Assembly (NCBI GenBank): GCA_037179385.1
Contig: CM074180.1
Span: forward strand, 28,873,455-28,937,454
Reading direction: 5' to 3'
DNA length: 64,000 nucleotides
DNA from: Holothuria scabra
Lineage: Eukaryota > Echinodermata > Holothuroidea > Aspidochirotida > Holothuriidae
A program made the position numbers and the translations under genes. The notes beneath the pieces are model-generated. The model saw nothing but the letters and a program-made list of their open reading frames with translations. It did not search any database and was not told the DNA's origin. Positions 46,250 through 58,857 of the stretch are shown one piece after another. Position 1 is the first letter of the stretch. The number at the start of each line of letters is the position of its first letter.

Positions 46250-49200
46250 TGATGTCATAGCTTCTGGAAACAGTATTTCTGACCAAACCTTTGTTAAAAA
46301 AATATCCCCAAACTGCCAAAAAGTAGATTAAAATATACAAGAATCAGTATTTTCGAAGAGGTATAGTAACATACTTGTATTCAAAAAGGCATATGAAAGG
46401 CAGGAAAGTGAATTTTTAAGTTCTAATCATCTTGCACATCATGTACCGTGCTGTTATTCATTAAAATTGTGGAGTATCGATGTGTTTATGATTTACACAG
46501 TCGCGTACGAGGCGAGTTGGCAGGAATGAGGGAAAAATTCGGACAGGACTTTGGAAAACTTTTGGACGGATAACCAAATTTAAAAAAAAAATGGCATGGT
46601 TTTTCTGAAAATTTCTAAGCGTGCCCGAAATCTTAAAAAGACATGCGAGAAAACAAAGGAAAAATATCGTCACAATGACGTTAAAATTTTCATGAAAAAT
46701 CAACGAAATTCCAAAAATTCTCTGCACATTCAGGCAGCGCTAAAAGAAAATATTCGTGAATTTTACTTCAGTCTTTTACAACACAATGACCGAAATGGTT
46801 GAATATCCAAATTGGAAGCCGGTGGCTTAAAAGAAACTATAATCATTCTTTAGCCTATTTTTAAATCTTGTTTAACAAAATGCCCGAAATGGGAGGGTAT
46901 TTTGATACTTTCAAATCTATGGGCAAAATACAGAAAACGCTATGTCGAAAGTAAATTTATCATGGAAAGTAAAAATGATTACAAACATTTGCAACTAATT
47001 CGAGTAGCTTGTAAAGAAAAGGGTTTCTTCATCCCCTACTTCAAAGTGCAGTCTTGCGAAAAATTGCCTGACTAGAAATGTTTAAATATTCTGGCCAAGG
47101 TTGAAAAAATGCATGGAAGTCTTCGGTTGCCAAATTAATTTATTGGACAGACGGGAGGGTGTTCACGTGAATTGCTCAATAGTTTGCCATCTATCCTGCC
47201 CACAGAGCCAAATTCGGGCAATGGTTATGAAAATCGGGTGATTTGTCTTTCAATGCTATTTTGTCATTTCCGGCTGTCTGGGGGTTCCGATTTTCAAAAA
47301 TTTTCTTCACGCTCTGAGACAACTAGTTGCCGGGCGCTCCGCTTACATAGTTTTTCTACCAGAATTTTGAAGAGAATATTAATCTGCAATTGAAAACTCA
47401 AAATAACGACTACTTAGATCCCCCTTATATAAGCCTGGACAGTGCCATTTTCGACCCTCTGAGGGATACGAATTTTCAAACTTTCCTGTGAGCTCCGCGC
47501 CAACCAATTAATAGATAGTCTGTCGGGTAAATAGTCTGCTGCCCATCAAACTGAAATGCTCCCGTACGCCTATTGATTCGCATTATTCTAATGTATGTTT
47601 TATTTCAATGTTATGTGTGGTGTGAAAGTGAGTTTCAGGAAAGCTTTCGGCACTTCCGTGGAAAAATTTGTACAATCTTCAAAATATGTTTGCATCATGA
47701 ACCAGGACATTTCAACAGATTGATCTAGTACAACTTGAAAAGCAAAGTAAAGCACCATTTTGCATCTAGGCTAAAGAAGCAGCGAAAAACTGGGGAAGGT
47801 GAAGTGGACGTCCCCTATTCTTGCAACCCTTCTCCAGGACGGGAGTCAAAAATAGACACGATGAGTCAATTTTGCCGCCAGAAAAAAAAAATGGCTTCTC
47901 CCCTGGTATAGCGGAAGGGGCTCAAAGCCAAAAGGTGTAACTTAAGTATTCAGTCACATTATTCTATTAGATTTTCAGACTGTCAGAAAGCATTCTGATT
48001 GCATATTATGGCATTTTATCATATGCAATTCCAGCTCAGGACATAATAGGGCTGGCGTCTGCACAAGGACTCGGTGATCAAGACAATTTTCATGGTTAGG
48101 AATAACTTAGTTGAGAAAATCGATATTGCTGGAATGAGGAAGACCATTAACCTTAGTACATAAAATCCCATCCTATTTACTTTCCTCAGCACGAACAAAG
48201 TGTTCTTCATTGTTGTTTTCTTAACAAAACACCCATACTTCGGTTTTCTTTAGGCAAAGCCTAAATATAATATTTCAATTCTGGCTGACTTCGGGTTGAA
48301 AATATTTCAATTCTGGCTGACTTCGGGTTGTTGAATTCCACAATTTGCCTGGAACTTACAAAATTCTACTTCTAGTTTTCAGTCAACAGACTTCCTCTCA
48401 ATATGCACAAGAACAACTTTATTGTTTTAAATAATGACATCTTAAATAATTTTCCGTTTAATATTTTAATAGATGGTTATTCTCTCAAAAGGGTTCATAA
48501 TACAACTGTTCTAGAAGCAATTATTGACTCTGGGTTAACGCGGAATAATCACGTTACAACTATCTCAATTAAAATTTGGCATTCTGTCTAAGTTGATGTA
48601 TTTTCTCTCTAAACAAATTTCGCTCTTCCTTGTACTTTACTCTTGGTAATCCGAATCAAACCTATTGTGTGACTGTTTGATCAGGCACATCATCTTCTAA
48701 TGTAAAGGAATAGCTTTACTTTTCAAAAGAAAACATCGTCACATACCGGTATCTATTTCCGGTCCCCGTTCGCAGACATCTGACGGGTCTTTTGCTGTCA
48801 CTGTTTTGATATGTGCACCCTAATAAAAACGCCACTTGAATTATCTATCCTTAATCCTTAATATACAAAGTAACACTTAACAGCACTTTAAGTGTTTAAA
48901 GCGAATCTTTGTACAGTTAAGGTATAGGGTGTGTTAATTTATCAACATATAACAACTCAAAGACAAGACGATTAACACGTTGAAGTAGAAAGTTTTTCGG
49001 GAAGGGGGGAAGGGGGCGAGCAGCACCCAAATTTTCCGATTTTTTCATCTAAGTGTGAATGCTATTTCTCTGGGGATGTGATTTGCGGCGCGCGAAGCGC
49101 GCAGAAATCTCTGGCCTTATTCAGCAAAGTTTTAAAAATGTGGAGCTTTGTATTGGAGAAAATTTTGGATTCTGGATACCCTGTATAAGGAAAGGTGAAA

Positions 49201-49600
49201 AGTTCAAGTTAACTGAAGAATCTGTATTTCTTAAAGGCAAGTCTGTGATTACACAGTTACCAAAGATCGTTGTGGCTACACAGTGTTATCTAAGACCTAT
49301 AAAATACCGTATTTGTGTTATCACAAATAGCAAATTTCCGAATTTTCCCTTTTTAGAGCCGGGGAGGGGGAAATTGCCCTTGTCCCCCCACTAAGTATCT
49401 TTGATTTCTTTATGTTGTATATCTTCATTTCCATAGTAATTTTTAGTTATTTCAAGGCGTTTCGGTACATATCAGAGCATTTCAAGTTTCTTATAGACCT
49501 CCTCTGGCTATTTATAGTTGTATAATGAATCGATTCATAATTTTATGTACACAAGTATTTAAAATCACGTCCCTTTAAGTATTCTTAATGAAGGCCTAAA
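46250..49600. other. Intergenic, decayed repeats
   Basis: No gene was recognised. It holds block B units at about 47230-47370 and 47395-47530, a short direct repeat (atatttcaattctggctgacttcgggttg, twice at 48267-48330), and the palindromic gcgcgcgaagcgcgc at 49084. The rest is unassigned. Confidence 0.4.
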
Positions 49601-49619
49601 TATCAAGTAATTGTTTTAT

Positions 49620-49900
49620 AATCATCAGTCATTTTCAGGAAGTTCAGTTTCTTTCAAAGGGTTGTTAATGAGTGGAATAGTCTGACTGACTGGCTTGTTA
49701 ACTCCACATCAGTGCACCGTTTTAAGATAAATATTGACAAGTTTTCCCATGACTGTGGTAGAATTTAATCTTTCTGGGCTCGTTAGGTGTTGGTGGTTTG
49801 CTTTTGTTTTTGGGTTTTTGGGTTAGGTGTTGGATTACAGGGCATCTTATGGGGCCTTTACAGCCCTCCTGTGCCCTTAAACCTGTTATGTTATGTTATT
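49620..49900 (+). mobile_element. LINE 3' end with (TTATG) tail
   Basis: The plus strand encodes RKFSFFQRVVNEWNSLTDWL, VNSTSVHRFKINIDKFSHDC, GRI*. The 'F..RVV..WNSL...VV...SV..FK..LD.F' layout is the C-terminus of CR1/L2-type LINE ORF2. The UTR ends agggcatcttatggggcc...gcccttaaacctgttatgttatg. This links the protein C-terminus to the TTATG tail in one element and explains the CATAA array at 34.7 kb. Confidence 0.8.
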
Positions 49901-50466
49901 TCCCTTCAGACCTGGGCGGATGGACAGATGGAGCTGTACATAGTCTATTTCTGATTTGAAGATAAGTGTCTTAGCTAGTATTCCACGATAAATTGTCATA
50001 AGACGTAATCAAAGGTAGATCGTTTCGAATGCGTGACAGGATTTCCAAAAGTTTGCAAAAGAAATTATTCATTCTTCTAAAAAAAAGTTACGTGTGGATT
50101 CTGCATGGAGAGGTTTTCAAGTCTTTAATGTGTGTTTGTTGGTTAAAGTTGTGCACTCTGCCATGGTCGTTCACTAATGGCTTTAATTTTCATTAAACAT
50201 AGGCGAGTTTCCAAAATAGTTGTAGACCTTCAATTTTGCCTTACAAAGTTGCTTCGGGATTTCGGTTTTGTCTCGGGTGGTCGCTATTTTAAAGCTTCTG
50301 CGGTTGTGGGGTGTCGCCGTATTCAAAAAGCGACATGAGTTTGGCCTCGTGATCTCTCTTCTTCTTCTTCAAAAAGGTGACACATCCAATGGACATTCTT
50401 TCACCACGCATACGCCGAGAGGCTACAGAAGGCTAAATATGCACAATAATATAAGTGACAGGGTCC

Positions 50467-52160
50467 TTATGGATAGAGGCAACCTTCATTGAGCAGTTGA
50501 GGGGAAGACCAGGGAGTTGCCACTAGAGGCAACTCCCTGGGAAGACGATTCCAATCCGTTATGGTTCGAGGCAGAAAAATAAATTTGTAACAGTTTGAAC
50601 TAGTATGTGGGAGACAGAAATGGAAGTCGTGCATTAAACGGGTTCTACGAGTAGGCCGCTGGAGACAATCAACAGGTATGAGAGCCTGGCCAAACACACC
50701 TTTGGAAAAAAAAAAGGATCAATCTACTTTGTCTCCGTCTTTCGGTTAAGGGCAAAAGGTTTAGTTCCTTAAGGAGACTGATCATTGATCCTGGCTTTCT
50801 AGAATAGTCAGAGGCAATGAATCCAGCTGACCGTTTTTGTACGCTCTCAAGCTTGTCACACAGGTAGACCTGGTGAGGGTCCCAAACAGTACTGGCGTAC
50901 TCCAGCACAGGCCTGAGAATTCCTTTATAAGCCATTAACTTGACATCACCAGGGCAGGAAGACAGGTTTCTATACAAAATACCAAGAATTTTATTTCCCT
51001 TGTTACAGATATTCTGGATATGCTTATCCCAGTTTAGATCTTTAGTGATGGTAATTCCTAGATACTTAATACTATCTACCCTTGGGAGCTCAATCCTTTT
51101 AAGAACATACCTAAAAAATATAGGAGTTTTTTTCCGAGCAAAAGTAATAACGCTACACTTAGTGGGCTGAAATCTCATGCTCCACGTAAAAGCCCACTGC
51201 CCAAACTGCTCGATATCATCCTGAAGTTTGCGACAATCGTCATCGGACTCAATAATATAGTAGCAGACACAATCATCTGCAAAAAGGCGAACCTTGGAAG
51301 AAACAACATCGACAATATCACATTGATATGTACCAAGAAGTGTATCGATCCCAGGACAGACCCGGGGAACTCCAGACAAAACTGTATCGGGGGAGACCGC
51401 GTTCCATTGACAACAACAGATTGTCTACGATCACCAAGAAAGTCATCAACCCAACGAAGAATCTGTTTTGAAACACCAAGTGTATACATCTTGGTCTTAG
51501 CTTGCAGTTCATGAGGAACAGTATCGAAGGCCTTCTCAAAGTCCAAGATAAACACGTCAATTTGTTTATGGGCATCCAGGGAGGAAGCCCAGTCCTCAAT
51601 TCAATTATCGACACGGGTTGTGTTTCGCAACTATGAGACTTACGAAAGGCGTGTTGGGTGGGAGAGAGCAAGTTATATGTTTCAAAATGGTTCATAAGGT
51701 TAGAAGCAATAATATGTTCTAACAATTAAATTTACAGCAGACACATGTAAGAGAAAAGGCCTGTAATTACAAGGTAGGGAACTGGCACCGTTTTTGAAAA
51801 TAGGGCAAACATTTGCAGTCTTCCAATCCTCTGGAATGCATTCTTTTGTGAGGGATTGCTGAAAGAGATGGCTTAAAACAGGTGCAAAATCGGTGGCAAT
51901 TTCTCTCAGAACCCAAAGATGGATGCCATCTGGTCCAATGGCCTTGTTGATTTTAAGACCAAAAGCTTTTCACTGACACCACAGGTGGATATAGTTATAT
52001 CATTCATTCTCTTACACTGATGAGGGGTAGAGTATGAACAGTATAAGAGCAGGAGGCGCGTCAGGGTATTTTGATAGGGGGACAAAGCTTGAATGAGTGC
52101 TCCTTTTCTTGCTTTTCCTTCTCTTTTCACAATTTCTTGAAAAGGGGACGGACTTTCCAC
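50467..52160 (-). mobile_element. LINE, RT region, frameshifted (inactive)
   Basis: In pieces the minus strand reads NKAIGPDGIHLWVLREIATD, IPEDWKTANVCPIFKNG, FILDFEKAFDTVPHELQ, RLFADDCVCYYIIESDDD, KYLGITITKDLNWDKHIQNI and LEYASTVWDPHQVYLCDKLE, then VQKRSAGFIASDYSRKPG and PRTITDWNRLP. These are the RT A to E motifs of a CR1/L2-like element. At least three frame changes break it (near 51200-51400, 51700-51900 and 50690). A 29-bp palindrome is inserted at 50510-50538. It lies upstream of the MAP4K-like exon on the opposite strand. Confidence 0.88.
50510..50538. mobile_element. 29-bp palindrome with 8-bp flanking direct repeats (hAT-like remnant?)
   Basis: Arm CAGGGAGTTGCC, loop ACTAGA, arm GGCAACTCCCT form a perfect inverted repeat, flanked by GGGAAGAC on both sides (50502-50509 and 50539-50546). 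It sits in the C-terminal part of a LINE. Removing the palindrome and one repeat leaves an open frame LPLNCSMKVASIHKDPV after TDWNR. That fits LINE C-termini better than the interrupted version. Confidence 0.45.
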
Positions 52161-52604
52161 TGACGCTCGGATCCTAACATCTGGAAGCCCAGCGACGCAC
52201 GGGCTTTCCTTATCGGCGGGTGGGATCTGAGCAGTATTAATGAACTTATGAAATAACGGACCAATCGGCGAATGGTGGACCGTGGCAAACCTTATCTAGT
52301 TTGACTGAATCCTTGATCCGCCCATCAAAAGATTTAAAAAGATAAAGCCTCTTATCGGGTTGATTTCAACCCTGCCAGCAAGCCCCAGCTGGTGAAACAG
52401 GTGCATTGTTGCGCATGACAGGAAGTAAATGCCTCAGCTCAAAGAAGGTCATCATCAGCAGCAACTTCGTATGATATCTAGCTGGCTATACGTTACAGCT
52501 AGTTGGTCCGTGACAGATCTCTCCCACTGAACGATGGAATTTTCACCGTAAACTTGGATTATAACGGAATACCTATCTCTTTGGAGGTTAAAATTTTAGT
52601 AAGG

Positions 52605-52688
52605 ATGGAGATATCACGGAAGAATCCTTTAGATGACTTTGAGCTCCTTCAAAGAATAGGGAGCGGTACGTATGGCGATGTTTACAAG
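52605..52688 (+). CDS. MAP4K3/5-like kinase, first coding exon
   Basis: ATG at 52605 opens [20 protein letters not shown], then GTYGDVYK, ending aag|gtaaga in phase 0. Human MAP4K3 begins 'M...[30 protein letters not shown]', so the P-loop [10 protein letters not shown] and the [14 protein letters not shown] lead-in place it in the germinal-centre kinase I family (MAP4K3/GLK or MAP4K5), Ste20 kinases that activate JNK and mTORC1 signalling. The upstream frame is open without a closer Met in good context. The next exons, with the catalytic Lys and Asp, are not in the window. MAP4K3 and MAP4K5 cannot be told apart from 28 residues. Confidence 0.85.
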
Positions 52689-54000
52689 GTAAGAGAAAGC
52701 TGTCCTGACCAAAACTGAGTAACACTATAAACGTTAGGCTTCCAATTTGGCAGTTCGTGAAGTGAATGTATTGTTGTACTGACTACACAGTGAGTCGCAC
52801 AGTGACAGTGTAGGCTAAGGCATAACGTTAGTCATACCCATACTCATACTCATAGTCATACTCATAGTGCATGCAACATGAAGGTTGTGACACTAACATT
52901 ACTCATTAGATTAACAACAGCAACCCCGACTTACAAGACTATAACGATATGAATACTCTTCTGTTACTCTGGCGTTGAGCTTTCCCTTTGAAACACTCAG
53001 TGTTATTCGCATAACTTTACAGTTAGCTACATAAACATGATAGGCCTTGCCTAGGCCAGGTCAAGGCCTAGGCTAGACCAGTACTAGCTAATGCTTAGCC
53101 TAGTCCTTGAACAGGACTCTATTTGTACGTCCACTTCGTTTTCCTCCACACTAGAGTCCTTGGCCACAGTGGGGTACAAACCCCGCCGTGGGTAGATGCG
53201 CACTTTTTGACAAGGTGTTTCTTCATTGGAGGTTACCATTGTATTGTATTGATTGTATTCTTTGGTAGTGTTAGGGATTAGGATAGGGATTAGAGCTTTC
53301 ATTAGCCAATAAGGAAATTTCTTCAACAGTGCACACCGCCCCTCCTCCAGACTGTAAAGTTTGGCCTGTGCATTCCACCTGCGCAAACAAGCTGCCTTGT
53401 TTTTCCATCCACACACTTCGCCAGTTTTTTGTAAAACTGTTACTCAGCTTTTAGTGATTTTAATTTGTTCTCCTGGCAATTGTGCCGTCACTAAATTCAA
53501 AAGACCTCTAGCCTACATACAGTATGTACGGCATTTACCACAGCCATCGCATTCCCAGTAGTATCCATATACATACACATATTCTATACTGTGTAGTGTA
53601 TGCACATTTATGCTGAGAACGCCTGTGGTATGCTGTACGTAAGTGCCGCATGTATGCCCCACGCAAGTTTATCTTTTCATAGGATAGATAGGGAAATTCT
53701 ACTGTACAGTCCATACACATACTAGTACGTGTGGCATACTGTACTTGCGGCACAGCATACATGTTTTAGTATGCTTTTTAGTGTCTTAGTATCCCGCGCA
53801 CAAAAAAAATTTACAGTCTGGGGCCCTCCTTTCCCATTGCAATGTCAGGAATCAAGAGGAAAATTGATCACGGCATAAACAGCTCATTTGTCAACTAATT
53901 TTACCATCTCTATCCTGAAACAATTGTTATCAGTTTTATTTTTTTTAATATCCGACAAATATATGCATACATACATACTATTTAAGGCGCTTTCTGAGGC
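52689..54000 (+). other. MAP4K intron 1, first part
   Basis: No exon was recognised. It has short actcat repeats at about 52840-52868, a tcaaggcctaggctag word near 53070, and palindromic tgtacgtatgc-type words at 53520-53770 (gtggtatgctgtac and gtggcatactgtac). Confidence 0.45.
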
Positions 54001-54064
54001 AAAATGTTTCAGAGCAAGCACCAGGAGACTTCAAGAAATTATAGAATATACCACACTTTTGAAG

Positions 54065-55871
54065 GATCTGGATCTGGAAAAATACTGCACAACACTCCTG
54101 GTGGAGTCAAACGTGCAGGGTTGAGTGTGCGCATGTAGTTAGTCGTCCCGTCTGAGGATCCTCAAGGCTGCGCTCTTGAATTGCTTGGGGTCCTCGAGAT
54201 CTGTAATGTTCTGGGGGAGTAGGTTCCAGTCTCTGACGGTCCGAGGAAAGAAACTGTATTTGTAGCAGTCCTTATTGTTGCTATATTTGTAAAGCTATTA
54301 GAATGGTGATGCCTAGAGGGCTGCCGGGCCGGTTGTAGGTTGTTGAGTGGCAAGGCTAGGAGGCCCAATCTGGCTTTGTGAAGAATTGCTAGCCTGTTGG
54401 CAGTACGCCTGTTTTTGAGACTATCCCACCCTAGGTCGTTTAGCATTTCAGTCACACTACTATGGGGGGAATAGTCATTATAAACAAACCTAGCAGCCCT
54501 ACGCTGAATTTGCTCAACCTTATTGGATAGGGAAGTGGTGTAGGGATCCCAAACAGAAGATGAATACTCCAATAAAGGCCTAACAAGTGTGAGATAGGCA
54601 TTAGCTTTGACACTCTTGGGGCAGGAGTATAAATTTCTTTTAATAAAAGCCAAAGACCTATTTGCTGACAAAGTGATACGATTAATATGTCTATTCCAGG
54701 TAAGGGCATTAGAGATGTCAACTCCCAGATAAGTGTGGCAATCGGCAGGCTCCAGGGTATCGTTATCTAGAGTATAATTAAAAAACTTGGGTTTCCTTGA
54801 GTGAGTAATCCTCATAGAAAAGCACTTCTTGGTATTTAAGTGCATTTGCCATTTATTTTGCCACTCAGAGAGGGTGTTTAGATCATTTTGCAGCTGAACC
54901 TGGTCAAGATTATTCTTTATCTGTCTATAAATTACACAGTCATCAGCAAAAAGTCTTACTTCAGAAGAGATATTATCGGGCAGGTCATTAATATAAACTA
55001 AAAACAACAGGGGACCCAAGACTGTACCTTGGGGAACACCAGAGATAACATCCACCCAATCAGAAAAATCACCACTCACTACGACTCTCTGCTTCCGGGA
55101 CTTAAGAAAATTAGCAATCCAGTTAAGGGTGTTGCCTTTAATACCATAGTTTTGTAATTTACAAAGCAGACGGTTATGAGGAACCGTATCAAAAGCCTTA
55201 GAAAAATCCATGATAATCATGTCAGTCTGGGATCTAAGATCTAGAGAAGACTGCACTAGGTCATTGGTTGTTAAGATCAATTGAGATTCACAAGAATGGC
55301 ATTGTCTGAAGCCATGCTGCCTGTTCGTGATAACTGAGTGGTTATCAAAGTGATGCATAATATGAGAATGTATAATGTATTCCAGGACCTTGCAACAAAT
55401 CGAGGTAAGAGAGACCGGCCTATAGTTTGAGGCTAGGGAACGGTCACCTTTTTTAAAGATAGGACTAACATTGGCACATAACCAAGAGGGAGGTAAATGA
55501 CCAGTGTCCAGTGATTTTTGAAAAATGGAGCAGAGGGCAGGAGCAACCTCCTCAGTGGCCAGTTTCAGAACATGAGCCGGTATACCGTCAGGACCTGTAG
55601 CTTTGTTTGGGTTCAACTCCTTGAGCAACTTCACAACACCATCTAGGGATATCTCAATATCAGACATGGTGGGTATGGTGTTCGCTTCAACTGGAGGTAA
55701 GGTGACATTCTCACGGGTGAAAACCTTTTGGAACTGCTCATTTAAGATGCATGTGGATGGTGGAGTAGGAGTCGCAGTATCAGGAAGTGAGGGCGCAATT
55801 GAAATCCTGTGTCCGTATACACTTGCCACTGGTTGTGAGAAAGACACAACATGTGTGACTTGATTGCCCAA
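54065..55871 (-). mobile_element. LINE with intact RT domain, 5'-truncated
   Basis: A 569-codon minus-strand frame (55871-54162) carries a complete CR1/L2-type reverse transcriptase: LNPNKATGPDGIPAHVLKLA (about 86-105), NYRPVSLTSICCKVLEYII (149-167), IMDFSKAFDTVPHNRLL (220-236), SGVPQGTVLGPLLFLVYIN (277-295), LFADDCVIY (307-315), then YLGVDISNALTWNRHINRI, LVRPLLEYSSSVWDPYTT and VEQIQRRAARFVYNDYSP. A late frameshift (near 54290) changes the last ~45 residues. In the alternative frame the end is FKSAALRILRRDD* followed by the 3' UTR. A stop lies just before the first codon and no endonuclease domain follows upstream. It is inserted in the MAP4K intron, antisense to the gene. Confidence 0.92.
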
Positions 55872-57140
55872 GTGATCTCTTTTGTTTCAAAAATATTCTA
55901 AGTCCACTGATTTGTAGCCTAGTCAGAGTGGCAGTGACAGACAGTTAACTGGTTTGAGAACTAACACTTTCAAGATATATTTGAAAGTAAGGTTGGAGTG
56001 GCTGTGAAAACAACTATCAAGATATGTTTTGGTAATGGAGTCAAAGCCGCAGTGACAGAAGCTTTCAAGATATATTTGAATTGGAGTTGGGTGAGTCTAG
56101 GCTACACAGTCCAATTACTGCAACAGTTCAAATAGTGGGAGGATCAGTGAGTGTTGTAGGAGCTTACATTGGTTGACTAAGTAAAGAATAACCTGTCACA
56201 CAATAATTACCCTTGAAATTTAATGATTACTTCATCAAATCCCCTGACCAATAATTTTGAGTACAACTCTTCAATAGTAAGCCCTTCGTGCTTGATTTCT
56301 TTATTAAATTCAGTGAAAAACTGATGACCCTGTACTGTACATAGTGGCTATATCAGCGGTGCCCATTCCACTACGAAGAAATAATATTAATTTTTGTCCA
56401 GCCAATGTCCCTGGGCTGTAGTGCCATGAAGAAATAAGTGCAGGGTTTCCCCTGGGTTTTAGAGAGTGTGAGCTGTGAGGTGGGTCAGAATCTCAATCTA
56501 CTGTAGGGTAGAAAGTGCACGTTTGTGCTGTAAAGGCTCCCTTGAAAACCACTGCAAGGATGCGATGTGACCAGGGACGTAACTACAGTGGGTGGTGCTG
56601 GGCAGTGAAACCCAAAACTACATACTGTATTACCAGCCAGCACTCCAAGAAAATACACCTCTCCCCACCCACCATGAATCTGACTGACTAGGTAGATAAA
56701 AGACTAAAACAAGTCCAAAATTCACTCTCTCTAAAGTACCCGTAAAATGAGGTGAAAAAGTGAAGAATAAATAGTTGAAAAATGGGATAGATTCCATGGG
56801 GTGGGGGTGGGGTGAGGTGCTTCCTCAGATCAGACAATTACCCAGCACTCAAATTTGGCTAGCTATATCCCTGGATGTGAAACTCTATCTTGGCTCCAGA
56901 CCTTGACTCTGCATCCAAGTATCTTCCAACCACTATCCAATTGTAGTTCTTAGTTGGAAGGACTTTTTGTTGTTGCCTGTTTGTTTGTGCAATAGAAACA
57001 GTAGCCTATTGCATTTGTTGCATGTGAACAAAATTATACAGCATAAACATATATAAATGTTAAATTAATGACTTTAGAGTTAAAAGTATTGATCAAGCCT
57101 AAGTACATGAAAGTGAGCTGTGACCATTAACAGTATGGAG
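55872..57140 (+). other. MAP4K intron 1, repeat-poor part
   Basis: Just upstream of the LINE, 'tttcaagatatatttgaa'-type words recur at about 55970, 56013 and 56068 (short decayed tandem repeat). Otherwise nothing was recognised. Confidence 0.4.
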
Positions 57141-57144
57141 ACTT

Positions 57145-57370
57145 ACAGCCCAGTTTCCAACCAATTGGTTCAAGCCGATGTTGGCCACGGCTGTTTTTCC
57201 AGTTGTGGGTCACTGGCTTGTTTTCCCTGCTCCATTGTTTATGCTTAGCACCAAGTACAATTGCAGAAGGTTCCATTTTTAAAGTCTTGTTTATGACCAG
57301 GCCAGGGCTCAAACTTCCAACCTCCCGACTGCAAACTGGATGCTCTAACCACTTGGCCGTGCAGTCAGTT
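57145..57370 (-). mobile_element. tRNA-derived SINE copy, near full length
   Basis: The minus-strand head cggccaagtggttagagcat (A-box region) and agtttgagccctggcctggt (B-box-like) are followed by the body 'ttctgcaattgtacttggtgctaagcataaacaatgg' and the end 'ccaattggttggaaactggg'. This is the best consensus-like copy and was used to recognise the others. Confidence 0.75.
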
Positions 57371-58857
57371 CAAGTTTTTTTTAAGACCAGGAAGGTTGTT
57401 ATAAATCAGGAAACCAATCTGCATAATTTTCTTTTGTAACAAGTTTGTGTTTGAGTTCTTTTTAAAAGTTACCTTTTATATAGTTTGAAGGTTTAGTAGG
57501 AGTTAATTTGATATCTTTAAGCTCTTAATTGTATACCTAAATTCAAGCTTTGTTTATGTAGCTGTGCTATTTTCAATTTAAGCCGTATTTGCTGGCAGTA
57601 ATGCATTTAACTCAATTGTTCTTGGTGGTTATTTTTATAAATGGATGAGTTAGTTTTGCTTAATGTTGTGAATACCAAAGTTGTTTCATTTTCTTCTATT
57701 CTTTCCATCTTATGAGTTTAGTCGTACAGTAGAAGTATTTATTTTGTTGCTTTAACAGTTCTGCCTACCTAGCAGAATCTTCAGAATTGAAACATGGGTT
57801 TTTTGTGCTAACCCTCCCAGATTATATAAATAACTGCTACAAAATGACTACATTTTCCCAGCAAATGCTGCTTCATTCAATTTACCGTTTTGTACTTCAG
57901 TAAGACAGTTAAGGAAGTTTCATGTCTTGTTGCATGTACTGTAGTGGTGGCTGAACTGTAGAAAAGAGATTTAACTTAAAAAAATTTTTACCAGGCATCC
58001 CACCCCACCCTGCCTTCACTAGCAATCTGCTGATATGTGCAATGTGTTAGATTATGTAGATGAAGGGAAGATATTTATTGGGTGTGAAAGAAAAAGACTA
58101 CTCAGACATGTCTGTTTAACATTTAAGGAAAGAGCGGGTGAAAATACAGTAGTACCGTACCATCATTTGCATTGTGTTAATTGCTTCATTGCCCAGCACA
58201 CAGTGCACACTCATACTGTATTACATCAGTATACAGTAACATGTAATTGGTCAAGTTAACTTATCCACTGTTCAGTGTTACTCAACCCATTTCTGTTATT
58301 GTCTTTACTCTGCTTAAACGATTGCTATCATACAAAAGTTAAACCAAGGTTTTTTGCAAAGAGGCTGACCTAAAATGTCAACTTTTTAAATTCAAATAGA
58401 ATAGCTCTGGGATTGCAGGATTGTAAGGTAAATGGGTTACAGCATTGCCTTAAGGGTTTGTGAATAGAGCCTTGTCTAAGGTATTGAAGTTGCCCAAACC
58501 CAGGGTTTTAAATTTACAGTGTATGATTTTCGAAAGGAATGCGAGAATCCTGCACAGAGGACATCAGTTCCCTTACAAAGAAAACTTGTTCAGGGGAAAT
58601 TCATTGAATGTTGTCCATCACTTTACAAGTCTACACAAGGTGAAGCAGATGTCTAATTTGATTTAAGATTCATGTATGTGTTCACTCCTTTAACGGGTGA
58701 CCCTTTTAGCCAGTGCAACCACTGTTACTTGATATTTTACCATAAACTGCAAAAGACATTGAATAATCTCTACATTTCAGGACAGAGTTTTGGAACATAC
58801 AAGGCAGCAACAGTATGCTGCACTTAGTTAAGTGTTAGTTAAGTATGTTTCACCATC

